Shown here in pieces: positions 1 to 8,823 of a stretch of DNA of 64,000 bases. Numbering within the stretch: position 1 is the first letter of the stretch; every line of letters begins with the position of its first letter. Origin of the DNA: Thermogemmata fonticola. GTDB lineage: Bacteria; Planctomycetota; Planctomycetia; Gemmatales; Gemmataceae. Below the pieces are notes generated by a model. It ran no database searches. It saw nothing but the letters and a program-made list of their open reading frames with translations, and had not been told where the DNA came from. The stretch covers positions 372,001 through 436,000 of the forward strand of contig NZ_JACEFB010000002.1 of the NCBI RefSeq assembly GCF_013694095.1, in the 5' to 3' direction. The translations under genes and the position numbers were made by a program.

Positions 1-1
1 C

Positions 2-1750
2 CCCCAATCTCCCCCTCGTGACCATATTCGGGAAGGTGTGGAAACGGTGGTCTTTGTCGTGGTGCTGGTGCTGCTGTTGAAACTGTTTGTGACTGAGGCC
101 TTCGTGATCCCGACCGGCTCGATGGCGGAAACTCTCTACGGATACCAAAAGATCATCACCTGTCCGATGTGCGGGTATCACTTCCCGGTGAATGCCCATG
201 ATGAAGCCGAGGGGAATCCGATCACGCGCCGCCCCTCCCCGCTGGTGGGTTTTTGCTGCCCCAATTGCCGGTATCAAGGACACATCGAGGAAGTCCGCCC
301 CGCTCCCACGCTCAACTCCGGCGATCGGGTGCTGGTTCTCAAACCTCTCTATCATTTCCGTTCGCCGCGACGAGGGGAAGTGGTAGTGTTCCGCTTTCCC
401 GAAAAACCCCAGGACAACTATACTGCTCAGAATTACATCAAACGGGCGATTGGCTTCGGAGGTGAAACGATTGCGATCTTCCGCGGGGATTTATACGTGA
501 CCACGGCCCTGGACTATCCCGAAGAGGAGTGCGATGAGTTCGGCCAGCCCATATACCCACGTCCTGCCGATCCCACGGACTTGTGGAAGCCCCGTTACAT
601 GTACTCTAACGTTTATGACACGAATCCCCGCGCGCTGAGCCTCTTCGAGGCTTCGCGGAAGGCCCATTTTCGTCCGGGAAGCGGGGGATTCACGATCATT
701 CGTAAAGAGGAAGCGCAGGTGCTCGCCGATCGGCGCATTGTCTTCCACAACGACTATCAGCCAGAGGAATTGGTCCGGCAAGCACGGGCTTTGGGGCTAC
801 GGGATGCTCAGGGACAGGAGTTGATTTGGTGGACCCGCTGGTACATCGACCGCGATACCGATGGGGCGTGGACCGTCAATGATCCGGCCCGTCCGACCGT
901 TTTCACCCATGATCATCCGGAGCAGCACTGGATTCGCTATCGCCATTTGGCCCATCCGTGGAAGCGGCGGGGTCCTGATGCCCACGATCCGACACCGCCG
1001 ACTGACATCGCACAGTTGGCTCAACAGAAACCTCTGCCTATCGATAACTTTCTCGGTTACAATGCGGGACGCGATGCTGACAACATCCGAGCCTGGCGCG
1101 ATACCTCCCAAGACCGCTTGTGGGTGGGAGACCTGTTCTTGGAAGCGGAGGTACAATTTGCCAGCAGCGAGACCGAGGTGGTTTTCGAGCTATCGCGCGG
1201 CGTCAATCGCTTTCAGGCTCAGTTCACTCCTGGACGAGTCACCCTCCGGCGGATCGGTAAAGGTGCAGAAGAGTTTGGCACCCCAAGCCGCCCCTGTCGC
1301 ATTCAGGCTGGACAACGCCATCACCTCCGCTTTGCCAATGTCGATGCCCGCTTATGGGTGTGGATCGATGGCCGGCGTGTTGATTTTGGCCCCGAAGCAG
1401 ATTATCTCCCGATGGAACCGGGACCTGAAGACCAAGCTGATCCGGAGGGTTGGGTCTACGCCAATGATGTCGAGCGGCCAGCGAGCATCGGAGTCAAAGG
1501 AAAGGCCACGGTGAGGCATCTGGTGCTCTCCCGAGACATCTACTACACCAGTGCTCGTTTGCCCCCGGATTTCAGTCAGCCGGATGTCTACTACGTCCAG
1601 CCGGGACACTATCTCTGCCTGGGCGATAACAGCGCGCAGAGTTCCGATAGCCGCAAGTGGGGACTGGTGCCGGATCGCCTCCTCTTGGGTAAGGCTGTCT
1701 TTGTTTTCTGGCCAGCATACCCGGAAATGCGCATCGGCTTGATCAAGTGA
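2..1750 (+). CDS. lepB: Signal peptidase I, 5' end cut by window edge, with very large insert
   Basis: Membrane-anchored serine protease that removes signal peptides from exported proteins. The reading frame is open to the left edge, and the residues before the GTG at 38 still look like the family N-terminus, so the true start lies outside. Numbered from that GTG, a membrane helix (about 4-18) is followed by PTGSM with the nucleophile Ser28, a CPMC...CPNC zinc-ribbon-like insert (42-77), and NYIKRAIG with the general base Lys135. The C-terminal box GDNSAQSSDSRKWG is near 530. Between the Lys box and this last box lie about 370 extra residues, part of them (about 360-490) a beta-rich stretch resembling a concanavalin/LamG fold. 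Bacterial enzymes are usually 200-350 residues. All catalytic residues are present, so it is probably active. Confidence 0.93.
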   Translation, partial: PQSPPRDHIREGVETVVFVVVLVLLLKLFVTEAFVIPTGSMAETLYGYQKIITCPMCGYHFPVNAHDEAEGNPITRRPSPLVGFCCPNCRYQGHIEEVRPAPTLNSGDRVLVLKPLYHFRSPRRGEVVVFRFPEKPQDNYTAQNYIKRAIGFGGETIAIFRGDLYVTTALDYPEEECDEFGQPIYPRPADPTDLWKPRYMYSNVYDTNPRALSLFEASRKAHFRPGSGGFTIIRKEEAQVLADRRIVFHNDYQPEELVRQARALGLRDAQGQELIWWTRWYIDRDTDGAWTVNDPARPTVFTHDHPEQHWIRYRHLAHPWKRRGPDAHDPTPPTDIAQLAQQKPLPIDNFLGYNAGRDADNIRAWRDTSQDRLWVGDLFLEAEVQFASSETEVVFELSRGVNRFQAQFTPGRVTLRRIGKGAEEFGTPSRPCRIQAGQRHHLRFANVDARLWVWIDGRRVDFGPEADYLPMEPGPEDQADPEGWVYANDVERPASIGVKGKATVRHLVLSRDIYYTSARLPPDFSQPDVYYVQPGHYLCLGDNSAQSSDSRKWGLVPDRLLLGKAVFVFWPAYPEMRIGLIK

Positions 1751-1980
1751 ACTGTGGCCTGGAGATGTCGGAGGTTAGATCAGAAAAAGCCACTGACATT
1801 CCGGTGTACTCTGGAGTGTTAATTGGTGATGCCCTGATGTGTCGGGTGAACCGGGCACGGGACAGCTTCAGATTGATCACCTTGTTGTGGTCGGACTGAT
1901 TAGCGCAGTGTGATTGCGGACGGCAAATCAGGGAACGCGGGAGCAGACGAACTTGACTCAGGCAGGATGCGAGAGAACCT

Positions 1981-2367
1981 ATGCTTAGCGGTGAGATCCA
2001 AATCCGTGTGCGCTATGCAGAAACAGACCGGATGGGGCTGTTGCATCATGCCAATTATCTGGTCTATTTCGAGCAAGCCCGCACGGAGTTGCTTCGGCAA
2101 TACGGAGCCAGCTACAAGGACCTGGAAGATCAGGGCTACTATCTGGTGATCGCCAAGGTGGAGATCAAGTATAAAAGCCCCGCCTATTATGACGATGTGC
2201 TGACCATCCGCACAACTGTTGTTCGGACGACGCCGGTGCGCATCGAGCATCGCTACGAAGTGTTCCGGGAAGGGGTGCTGATCTGCGAGGGGATGACCAC
2301 CTTGGCATGCGTCGATAAACAGGGCCGATTGCAAGCAATGCCCCGTTGGCTAATGGAGGCGAAGTAG
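1981..2367 (+). CDS. ybgC: Acyl-CoA thioesterase of the YbgC / 4-hydroxybenzoyl-CoA family
   Basis: Single hotdog-domain protein of 128 residues, the usual length for the family. The family motif is clear: AETDRMG with Asp16 in the catalytic position, then HHANYLVYFEQART, where the Tyr/Phe and Glu residues follow the helix of the fold. YbgC-type enzymes hydrolyse acyl-CoA thioesters in the cytoplasm and in many bacteria sit with tol-pal genes. Here the next genes downstream (from 2570) include ExbB/TolQ-like and ExbD/TolR-like proteins, which recalls the ybgC-tolQ-tolR order. That parallel is inference, because 200 bp separate them and the downstream proteins are divergent. No strong Shine-Dalgarno precedes the ATG. 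Confidence 0.88.
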   Translation: MLSGEIQIRVRYAETDRMGLLHHANYLVYFEQARTELLRQYGASYKDLEDQGYYLVIAKVEIKYKSPAYYDDVLTIRTTVVRTTPVRIEHRYEVFREGVLICEGMTTLACVDKQGRLQAMPRWLMEAK

Positions 2368-2569
2368 CCATAACGAAAACGGCTGTTCCGATGGATGGCC
2401 GTGTATCTCTGCCGTTGCTGGTGGGAATGATTTGAGACGGGGATTGGCCGGATGAACCATCCCCTTCCCCTTTTGAATCAGAGGGCATCATTCCACACCG
2501 GGCCTAAGGTTGGTTCCCCAGAAGGTAGGGTGGCGAACGTCCGATAGGGCAACGAGGTAGGGTGCAGAC

Positions 2570-3103
2570 GTGCGGCGCTTCTGGATTCATCATGTATTGC
2601 CGACGATGCTGGCCGCGGTTCCCGTGGTCCTAGCTGCATTAGTGTTTGCCGCGATTCCTCCCGATGTCCGCCAGGAATATCTCCAGCGCGTCCGGAATCA
2701 TCCGATCGACTGGATCATCCTGGGATTAGGTTTTGCCTTGTTCTTAGCCCAAATCTGGCTCTGCCGACGGGCGCTAATCTGGCAGGATCAGTTGGGGGAC
2801 TTTGACATTAGTACGGATCGCTGGCTGAGTCATCTGGCTCAGGGCGCGGAGTGGTTTCCTTTGCTGGGGTTGATGGGTACGGTGATCGCCATCCTCCAGA
2901 CCTTCAGTACGATCACTCCCGGTGCTCGGCCGGATGCCGCGGAGATCATCCGCAAGTACGCGCCAGCGATCACTGCGACGGGGGGCGGACTGTACATGGC
3001 CTTCATCAATATCCTACCAAGTTGGATTGCGAATGTTGGCCGGGATTTGATTCGTACCTTCGGCGGTCCGGCCCTCTTGCCGGAGGCGATGGATGCGGAG
3101 TGA
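2570..3103 (+). CDS. MotA/TolQ/ExbB-like proton channel family membrane protein
   Basis: A 177-residue inner-membrane protein with about four hydrophobic segments (about 10-30, 46-66, 93-113, 130-152). The second half carries the family signature: WFPLLGLMGTVIAILQTF, then a short loop and APAITATGGGLYMAFINI, matching the GLxGTV...AL..T..GL..A pattern of TolQ/ExbB/MotA. These proteins form proton-conducting rings that energise a partner carrying an Asp in its single helix, and such a partner is encoded next (3315). It is shorter than E. coli ExbB (about 240) and lacks a long cytoplasmic loop. The GTG start has a GAGGTAGGG sequence 6-14 nt upstream. The family call is firm; the process it energises is unknown. 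Confidence 0.8.
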   Translation: MRRFWIHHVLPTMLAAVPVVLAALVFAAIPPDVRQEYLQRVRNHPIDWIILGLGFALFLAQIWLCRRALIWQDQLGDFDISTDRWLSHLAQGAEWFPLLGLMGTVIAILQTFSTITPGARPDAAEIIRKYAPAITATGGGLYMAFINILPSWIANVGRDLIRTFGGPALLPEAMDAE

Positions 3104-3314
3104 TGTTCCGGAGCTTTACCCTCAGTCAGAGCTTTGCCAGCGGTGGAAAAGTTGCTTGCATGGCAGTGAGGAGTGACAAAGTAGTCAGGCATTCGGAGGG
3201 TGCAATCCGCGAAAGGCCGCTCAGATGTGGCGATGGCCCGCCAAAGGTTGGGTGAAAACCGTGACGGATGACAGCGTGTGATGGCGGTGAACAGGAAGGG
3301 CGGGAGGATCGAAT

Positions 3315-3860
3315 GTGATTCGTATGCCGCGCCGGTCGGTGACCCGTTTTTTCATCCCCTTGATCGATGTGCTCATTCTGTTGTTTGCCATCTTCCTGCT
3401 GATGCCCTATGTCAGTGATCCGGTGCCAGAGGAGCCAGAACCGAAACCGAAGTCGGACGCTACCGCCTCCGAATCGCCTTTGCCTGAGGATGTTCGCGAA
3501 TTGCAAAAACTCTTGCGGGAAGAGCGGCGTCGAGTCGCTCGACTGGAGGAGGAACGCAAACGACGATTGACCGAGGGACTCCTGGTCTGCGTCTTGCAAA
3601 TCGATCCGCAGGATGGCACCTTGCATTATCATGATGCCGAACGCCAAGATATTCGGAATGAAGCGGATGCCCTGCGTTTGATTGCCCGGCAGAAAGCCTT
3701 GGCGAGTGCCCAAGGGGTGAAAGACCTTTACTTTCTGATCCTCTGGCCTCGCGTACCCAGCGCCTTTCCGACTCAGGCCCAGGAAGCCCAATATCGGCAT
3801 TGGTTCCGCGATGTGCCCTTGGGATTTGACCGCGGAAACGCCAACGCGGGAGGGAAATAA
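3315..3860 (+). CDS. ExbD/TolR-like single-helix membrane protein with coiled coil
   Basis: A 181-residue protein with one N-terminal membrane helix (about 12-31) reading FFIPLIDVLILLFAIF. Asp18 is at the position of the proton-carrying Asp of ExbD (Asp25) and TolR (Asp23). A Pro/Glu-rich linker and a charged coiled-coil-like stretch (about 58-90) follow, then a compact C-terminal region that would lie in the periplasm. Helix, Asp and linker match ExbD/TolR topology, but the periplasmic domain is not a clear ExbD match. It is encoded downstream of the ExbB-like gene and 1 nt before the next gene, so channel partner is the simplest reading. The start is GTG or the ATG three codons later. Confidence 0.72.
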   Translation: MIRMPRRSVTRFFIPLIDVLILLFAIFLLMPYVSDPVPEEPEPKPKSDATASESPLPEDVRELQKLLREERRRVARLEEERKRRLTEGLLVCVLQIDPQDGTLHYHDAERQDIRNEADALRLIARQKALASAQGVKDLYFLILWPRVPSAFPTQAQEAQYRHWFRDVPLGFDRGNANAGGK

Positions 3861-3861
3861 C

Positions 3862-4611
3862 ATGTTTGCTTCAGCCATTCCCATCTCGCCGTCTTTGGGG
3901 CTCGCCGCCATCCGTCCGATGGTTGGTTCCCGAACGCTTTGGGCGAACTGGATGGACAACCTGGCCCGCCAGGCCACCGTGCTTGTCATAAAACTGCTAA
4001 TCATCGCCGGGGCTTATTTAGTTGGCTCGCTCTTGGGAACCTTGCTGGCAGTGGCCCTCAACCGCTGGGTGTTTCGCAAAAAAATGCCGGAGGTGGGAAA
4101 ACAGTTGTGCTCTCTGCTCTGCGGCCTATTGCTGGCACTGTTAGCTGCATTGTTTGTTATGGGTTCGGGGGGAAATGGTTTATTCGGAGGAGGTGGCGGC
4201 GGAGAGGGAAACGGTGAAAATCCCAATCCCGCCCAGAAGGAAGGATCTTCGAATGGCAATCTTCCACCGCGGGACAACGAGGAGAAGCCATCACCTTCTC
4301 AGACTTCGCCTCCGCATCAACGGGAAGTTTCCAGGGTCATTCGCGTCACCGTGTTGGCCGGTGAAGCGGTGCAGAAAATGGGACACTTCTATTTGCTCGA
4401 AGATGATCCCACCCCGCGGACATTCGCCGAGATCACCGAGGCCATCCTGCAACGCTGCTCCAAAACCAGCGAACGCTTAACGGTGTGGATTCTCTTTCTG
4501 GCGGATCCGAGGCGGGCGCCGCCGCTAAATGACCCCAAAGTCACTCGTTTGGTAGATTGGGTCCGACAGGAAGCAGGACTGGATGTCACGTTACCCACGC
4601 GTCCCCGATGA
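3862..4611 (+). CDS. Two-helix membrane protein with Gly-rich linker, third gene of the ExbBD-like/GTPase cluster
   Basis: Family not recognised. The ATG lies 1 nt after the ExbD-like stop with GGGAGG upstream, implying coupling; an in-frame upstream GTG is less likely. The 249-residue product has hydrophobic segments at about 35-65 and 80-105. A low-complexity Gly/Asn run with more than a dozen Gly and a Pro/Ser-rich linker follow, then a conserved-looking C-terminal region of about 90 residues with alternating beta and alpha character. That region (VIRVTVLAGEAVQKMG onward) slightly resembles the periplasmic domain of ExbD/TolR, so the pair might form a heteromeric ExbD-like module. That is inference; the sequence itself shows topology and operon position only. 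Confidence 0.6.
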   Translation: MFASAIPISPSLGLAAIRPMVGSRTLWANWMDNLARQATVLVIKLLIIAGAYLVGSLLGTLLAVALNRWVFRKKMPEVGKQLCSLLCGLLLALLAALFVMGSGGNGLFGGGGGGEGNGENPNPAQKEGSSNGNLPPRDNEEKPSPSQTSPPHQREVSRVIRVTVLAGEAVQKMGHFYLLEDDPTPRTFAEITEAILQRCSKTSERLTVWILFLADPRRAPPLNDPKVTRLVDWVRQEAGLDVTLPTRPR

Positions 4612-4741
4612 AGCAAAGAGGTGAAGGGAAGAGGGCAGAACAAAGCCGAATCAAACCCCAACGGACCCTGGAGGCGGCGGAGAACCGACAGGTGAATCGT
4701 CCGGAAGGTGTACGGCTGCACTTTATCGGTTCGCGGGAATC

Positions 4742-7555
4742 ATGAATCTACCTGCATCAGGAAATGAAAGGCGGACGTTTTCGAGAAATCAGCGCCCGGC
4801 AGCGGATGCGCCTCAAGTTTTACTGTTCGGCCATTCGGGTGCGGGTAAGACGACTCTGTTAGCGTCCTTGATGCGAGCCGGAGAGAGAAAACCGGACGTG
4901 ATCGGCGGGCGTATCATGGATACCTCTGGCCGGTTGACTCAGTTTGCAGAGGCTTTCTACAGCGGCGCGGAACTCCCTCCCACCGAGGCGGAAGTCGTCA
5001 GTTACACGCTTCAGATAGGACCGATCCCCACTCACTTGCCCGACCGGCATGAGGTGTCCTCACAGTCTGTCAGTCTCGCCGCCGATTGGCAGAGTGTTAT
5101 CATCCATGATTGTTCTGGGGAAGCGGTGAAACACTACTTGTCGTCGCTCCCGCCGGAGGGGAGCACCCCGCTTCCACCCTCATTGCCGGCTGGCTTGACC
5201 GAGCATGGGCGAACATCGAGCCAGCATGCGAGGAGAACCGATTCCGGTAGGCCATCCTCTTTTCCCCTTGTCGGGGAGCAGTGGCACACCAAACGTGACC
5301 CAGGAGAATTGCAACAGGTGCTCCAGGAGGCGGATGCGCTGGTGGTGCTGGTGGCGGCCACGGCCTCAGAACTGGAGTTGTCAGAAGCCTTTTCGGAGTT
5401 TCGCCGTTTTCTCTCGGCTTTGCAGGCGGCACGGTGTAGTGCACGGAAGGTGGGCGGTTTCCCAGTCTTTTTAGTTCTGACTCAGTGCGATCGCTTGGCT
5501 TGTCCTGGTGATACCCGTCCGATTTGGGAGTCCCGTGTGCAGGCTCGCAGCGAACGCGCCTATGCTGCCTTTGAAGCCTTTTTGCGCCGGGAGTCGGAGC
5601 CGGAGCTTCCGCCGTCCGACGTCCGGCAAACCACCTTGGCGGAACGCGCCGAGGCGGGCGAGGTTGCGGTGTCGGGCGGCGTGGAGGAATGGACAGAGGA
5701 AGGAGCGCATCGCCTGCTCTTCACGCCGTTTGGCCATTTGGACCTGCATGTGTATGCCGTGGCAGCACGCTGTCCCGGCTTTTCGGCGGTGGCGGAGGGT
5801 GATGCAGCACCTTACCATGTGGCCGAACTTTTCCGCGATGTTTTCCAGGCGGCAGCAGGCCAGCGGCGGCGGCAGCATCAGGTGGACCGCCGCTTGCAAT
5901 GGACGATCCGCAGCATGGGCGCATTCCTGACGGCGGCTCTAACGGTCCTGGTCGTCCTCTTTCTGGACCCTCCTCGTGTGGAGCAACCCACCTTGGCCGA
6001 GATGGTGGCGGGCTACCGCGAGCATGAACCTCCCCCCGCGGAACGCCTGGCAGCAACCCGCTTAGCCCTGCACCGCCAGACCCTCGAGCGTTTCCGGGAT
6101 CATACGGACTTTTGGCAACTTTCCCCGGAATTGCAAGGATTTGTCCTCCAACGCTTGCGGGAAATCGAGGATTATCGGGCTTTACGCCGGCGCCTGGTGT
6201 CTTCAGCCGGTCCTGCCAACTGCCGGACATTGGCGGAACTGGAACAACTGGAGCAGGCCCTGCGCGATGGAGCTTTGTCGATTCCTTCCGGCCACGGCTA
6301 CGATTGGAGCGCGACTGAGGTGGGCCGCTGGCGGGAGAAATGGCTGCATGACATCGCGGTCATTCGGCGAGCGGAACAACAACTCCAGGAGCTATACCGG
6401 GATCGGGTGCGCCTGGTCCAACGGCTGATGGATGTCGATCATTTCTTGGGAAGCTGGCGGGAGGAGGCCAACGTAGTGATTCAGCTTCAGGAGCCTCCCT
6501 ACCGCCTGGAGGAGCCTTTACCGGGTGCGATCTCTGTGCCAGACTTACCCGTGGGACAGGGGACGGCTGTTATCTGGTTCGTTCCCTACCACTTCGAGGG
6601 TGTAGTGCAGTGGCGTGAAGAGTGGCGGCGGTGGCAGCAGCGGTTGGAAGCTCTGCGTGACCTGGCAGATGCCTGCGGCCTGACACACGGGTCAAACCCT
6701 CCGACTCCGCTCCGAGTCCCGGCGGCGAGCGGTTTAGCCACCTCTGCCGAAGGACCAGCCCAGCGGTGGCAGCAATTGCAGCAGCATTACGGCCTGTATC
6801 TGTCCCAGCCCGCCCTGTGGGAAGCCAGTCAGTTTCCGGAACGGATTCGCGTTGTGCTTCAGGACCACAGGTCGCGTTTTCTGCGTGGGGTTGGACGCCA
6901 GTTACGGCAGGAATTGCAACGGCAACTGGGGCAGGTGAACGGGCTGGATGATACGCCGCTCCGGTGGCGGCAAGTCGCCGAACTCTTGCGTCATCCCAGT
7001 GGAGATGTCGCTGCGTGGGGAAAACTTCTGCATGTCGTCCTTCGGCAAGGAGATCTCCAAGCGGCCGAGCCATTAGCAGAGCTGGCAGGGTTTCTCAGCC
7101 ATGAGAGTTTCACGCTGGAGTTGCATGGCGTAGATGTGTGGCTGCCGCCGGACCTGGCTTTGGAGCCACCCCGTCCCGATGGGCCTCTAGTGCTTAAGTG
7201 GGCCGGCCCTATGAGGGAGGAGGTGATTCTACGGTTCCCCCAAATGGGGACACCCCTCCGCGAGGGGTCGGGCCGCCTGTATATCTTCCAGGCGGAAAAG
7301 ATGGAAAAGATTCAGTACCGCCCCGGTGATACCTTGACTCTCGAGTTGCCTTTGCGAGCTGGTCAGGAGACGATGCGGTTGGTATGGGATCGCGGACGAA
7401 GTGCTAGCTATCAGTTCGACGGCATACACCAGCCGCCGAGGTTGATCCGGGCTGATGGACGTACGGAAGCGGCCCGCGGCGTGCGGCTTTCGACTTTGGC
7501 AGGTTCTGTCTGGCCGGTACCTCCTCCGTTGTGGTACGCTGTGCTCAACCCTTGA
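4742..7555 (+). CDS. Large membrane-anchored P-loop GTPase-like protein
   Basis: A 937-residue protein with an N-terminal nucleotide-binding domain: Walker A GHSGAGKTT (30-38), a DCSG motif (123-126) in the place of the G3 DxxG, and TQCD (247-250) in the place of G4 (N/T)KxD, which points to a GTPase of the TRAFAC class. A single membrane helix at about 392-410 is followed by roughly 520 residues rich in Arg/Gln/Glu/Leu helices, then a beta-rich C-terminal region (about 770-920). The layout of GTPase, helix and long helical region loosely recalls IcmF/TssM and the double-GTPase conflict proteins, but I cannot assign a family. It is the last gene of the cluster that starts with the ExbB-like gene. 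The start ATG has only a weak ribosome site. Confidence 0.7.
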   Translation: MNLPASGNERRTFSRNQRPAADAPQVLLFGHSGAGKTTLLASLMRAGERKPDVIGGRIMDTSGRLTQFAEAFYSGAELPPTEAEVVSYTLQIGPIPTHLPDRHEVSSQSVSLAADWQSVIIHDCSGEAVKHYLSSLPPEGSTPLPPSLPAGLTEHGRTSSQHARRTDSGRPSSFPLVGEQWHTKRDPGELQQVLQEADALVVLVAATASELELSEAFSEFRRFLSALQAARCSARKVGGFPVFLVLTQCDRLACPGDTRPIWESRVQARSERAYAAFEAFLRRESEPELPPSDVRQTTLAERAEAGEVAVSGGVEEWTEEGAHRLLFTPFGHLDLHVYAVAARCPGFSAVAEGDAAPYHVAELFRDVFQAAAGQRRRQHQVDRRLQWTIRSMGAFLTAALTVLVVLFLDPPRVEQPTLAEMVAGYREHEPPPAERLAATRLALHRQTLERFRDHTDFWQLSPELQGFVLQRLREIEDYRALRRRLVSSAGPANCRTLAELEQLEQALRDGALSIPSGHGYDWSATEVGRWREKWLHDIAVIRRAEQQLQELYRDRVRLVQRLMDVDHFLGSWREEANVVIQLQEPPYRLEEPLPGAISVPDLPVGQGTAVIWFVPYHFEGVVQWREEWRRWQQRLEALRDLADACGLTHGSNPPTPLRVPAASGLATSAEGPAQRWQQLQQHYGLYLSQPALWEASQFPERIRVVLQDHRSRFLRGVGRQLRQELQRQLGQVNGLDDTPLRWRQVAELLRHPSGDVAAWGKLLHVVLRQGDLQAAEPLAELAGFLSHESFTLELHGVDVWLPPDLALEPPRPDGPLVLKWAGPMREEVILRFPQMGTPLREGSGRLYIFQAEKMEKIQYRPGDTLTLELPLRAGQETMRLVWDRGRSASYQFDGIHQPPRLIRADGRTEAARGVRLSTLAGSVWPVPPPLWYAVLNP

Positions 7556-7782
7556 AGCTGTCTGCTGAATCGGATCGACTGACCTTCTGATCTGAAGAAG
7601 CCGATCCTGCCCGCTGCAAGGCCGGCTCTCCTGCTGGAGTTCGCCTCATCGGAATGCTATCTTGAGGTTGTTGAGTAGGGAGTGGGGCCACGCAGTCCAA
7701 GCGGTATAACAATAGCTAGGCAGGCGGGGTGTCGGCTTGGTTCGCAGAAGGTGACGCCTGTTTGCTAAGGCCGGGAGCAGGC

Positions 7783-8703
7783 ATGAGCGCTATGCACATC
7801 CGGGATATTTTCGCCCAACATCATCCGACATTCAGTTTCGAATTTTTCCCTCCGAAGACGGAAGAGGGCAGCGAGGCATTGTTTCGTACGATCGCTGCCC
7901 TTCAAGAGTTGGAGCCGTCCTTTGTTTCCGTGACTTATGGAGCGGGGGGGTCCACCCGCGACCGGACTCATGATCTGGTAGTACGCATCCAGAAGGAGAC
8001 CCGTTTGACCGCAGTGTCTCATTTGACCTGTGTGTGTCATAGCCGCGAGGAAATCGCCGCGATCCTGGGTCGATACGCTCGTGCCGGAGTCCTGAACATC
8101 TTGGCCCTTCGGGGCGACCCTCCCCGTTCCATGCCGCACTACGATCGGTCCCAAGATGCGTTCCGCTACGCCGCGGAGTTGGTCCGCTTCATTCGTGAGT
8201 TTCCAGAGCCGCCGGACCCCCGTGGTTTTGGGATCGGCGTGGCCGGTTTCCCGGAAGGGCATCCGGAGTGTCCCAACCGCCTCAAGGAGATGGATTACCT
8301 CAAGCGAAAAGTGGATGCCGGAGCTGATTACATTTGCACCCAGTTGTTCTTCGACAATCGGGACTTTTACGACTTCCGGGAACGCTGTGAGTTGGCTGGG
8401 ATCCGCGTTCCCATCATCGCTGGCATCATGCCGATCACGAGCCGTAAAAATCTGGAAACCATGGCGGAGCTAGCAGCCGGTGCTCGCTTTCCGGCCAAGT
8501 TGCTCCGGGCAGTAGGGCGATGCAGCGATGATGAGGATGTTGCGCGGGTCGGTATCAGTTGGGCCACCGAACAATGCGCCGACTTGTTGCACAATCAGGT
8601 CCGCGGCATCCACTTCTACACGCTCAATCGCTCGGATGCCACAGTGCAGATCTATCGGAACCTCGGGGTAAAAAGCTCGCGTGCCCTGCGCCAGGCGATC
8701 TGA
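7783..8703 (+). CDS. metF: 5,10-methylenetetrahydrofolate reductase
   Basis: FAD-dependent cytoplasmic enzyme that reduces methylene-THF to methyl-THF for methionine synthesis. It shows the family start FSFEFFPPKT with Glu20 in the catalytic position, SVTYGAGGS, the LALRGDPP flavin/folate loop and an AGIMPITSRKN stretch near residue 210. Its 306 residues match bacterial MetF (about 296). I chose the ATG at 7783 because GGGAG precedes it by about 7 nt and the family begins there; a GTG at 7729 would add 18 residues of no family character. It stands alone, with ggt downstream on the same strand. No SAM riboswitch pattern was seen in the leader. Confidence 0.96.
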   Translation: MSAMHIRDIFAQHHPTFSFEFFPPKTEEGSEALFRTIAALQELEPSFVSVTYGAGGSTRDRTHDLVVRIQKETRLTAVSHLTCVCHSREEIAAILGRYARAGVLNILALRGDPPRSMPHYDRSQDAFRYAAELVRFIREFPEPPDPRGFGIGVAGFPEGHPECPNRLKEMDYLKRKVDAGADYICTQLFFDNRDFYDFRERCELAGIRVPIIAGIMPITSRKNLETMAELAAGARFPAKLLRAVGRCSDDEDVARVGISWATEQCADLLHNQVRGIHFYTLNRSDATVQIYRNLGVKSSRALRQAI

Positions 8704-8823
8704 AGTAAAGGGTAGGATTCTCACGGCAGAACCGGTGAGGCGCAGAGCCGGTGATGGAAACCGGGGCACAGTCGGTTGAAAACGGGAACCAAAAGCACTT
8801 GATGCGATACCGAAGGAGTAGCC

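Noticed and set aside
3126-4004. 292-codon minus-strand frame across the ExbD-like and third gene
   Set aside because: It runs antisense to two genes with good ribosome sites and family-like features, and its translation has no recognisable motif.
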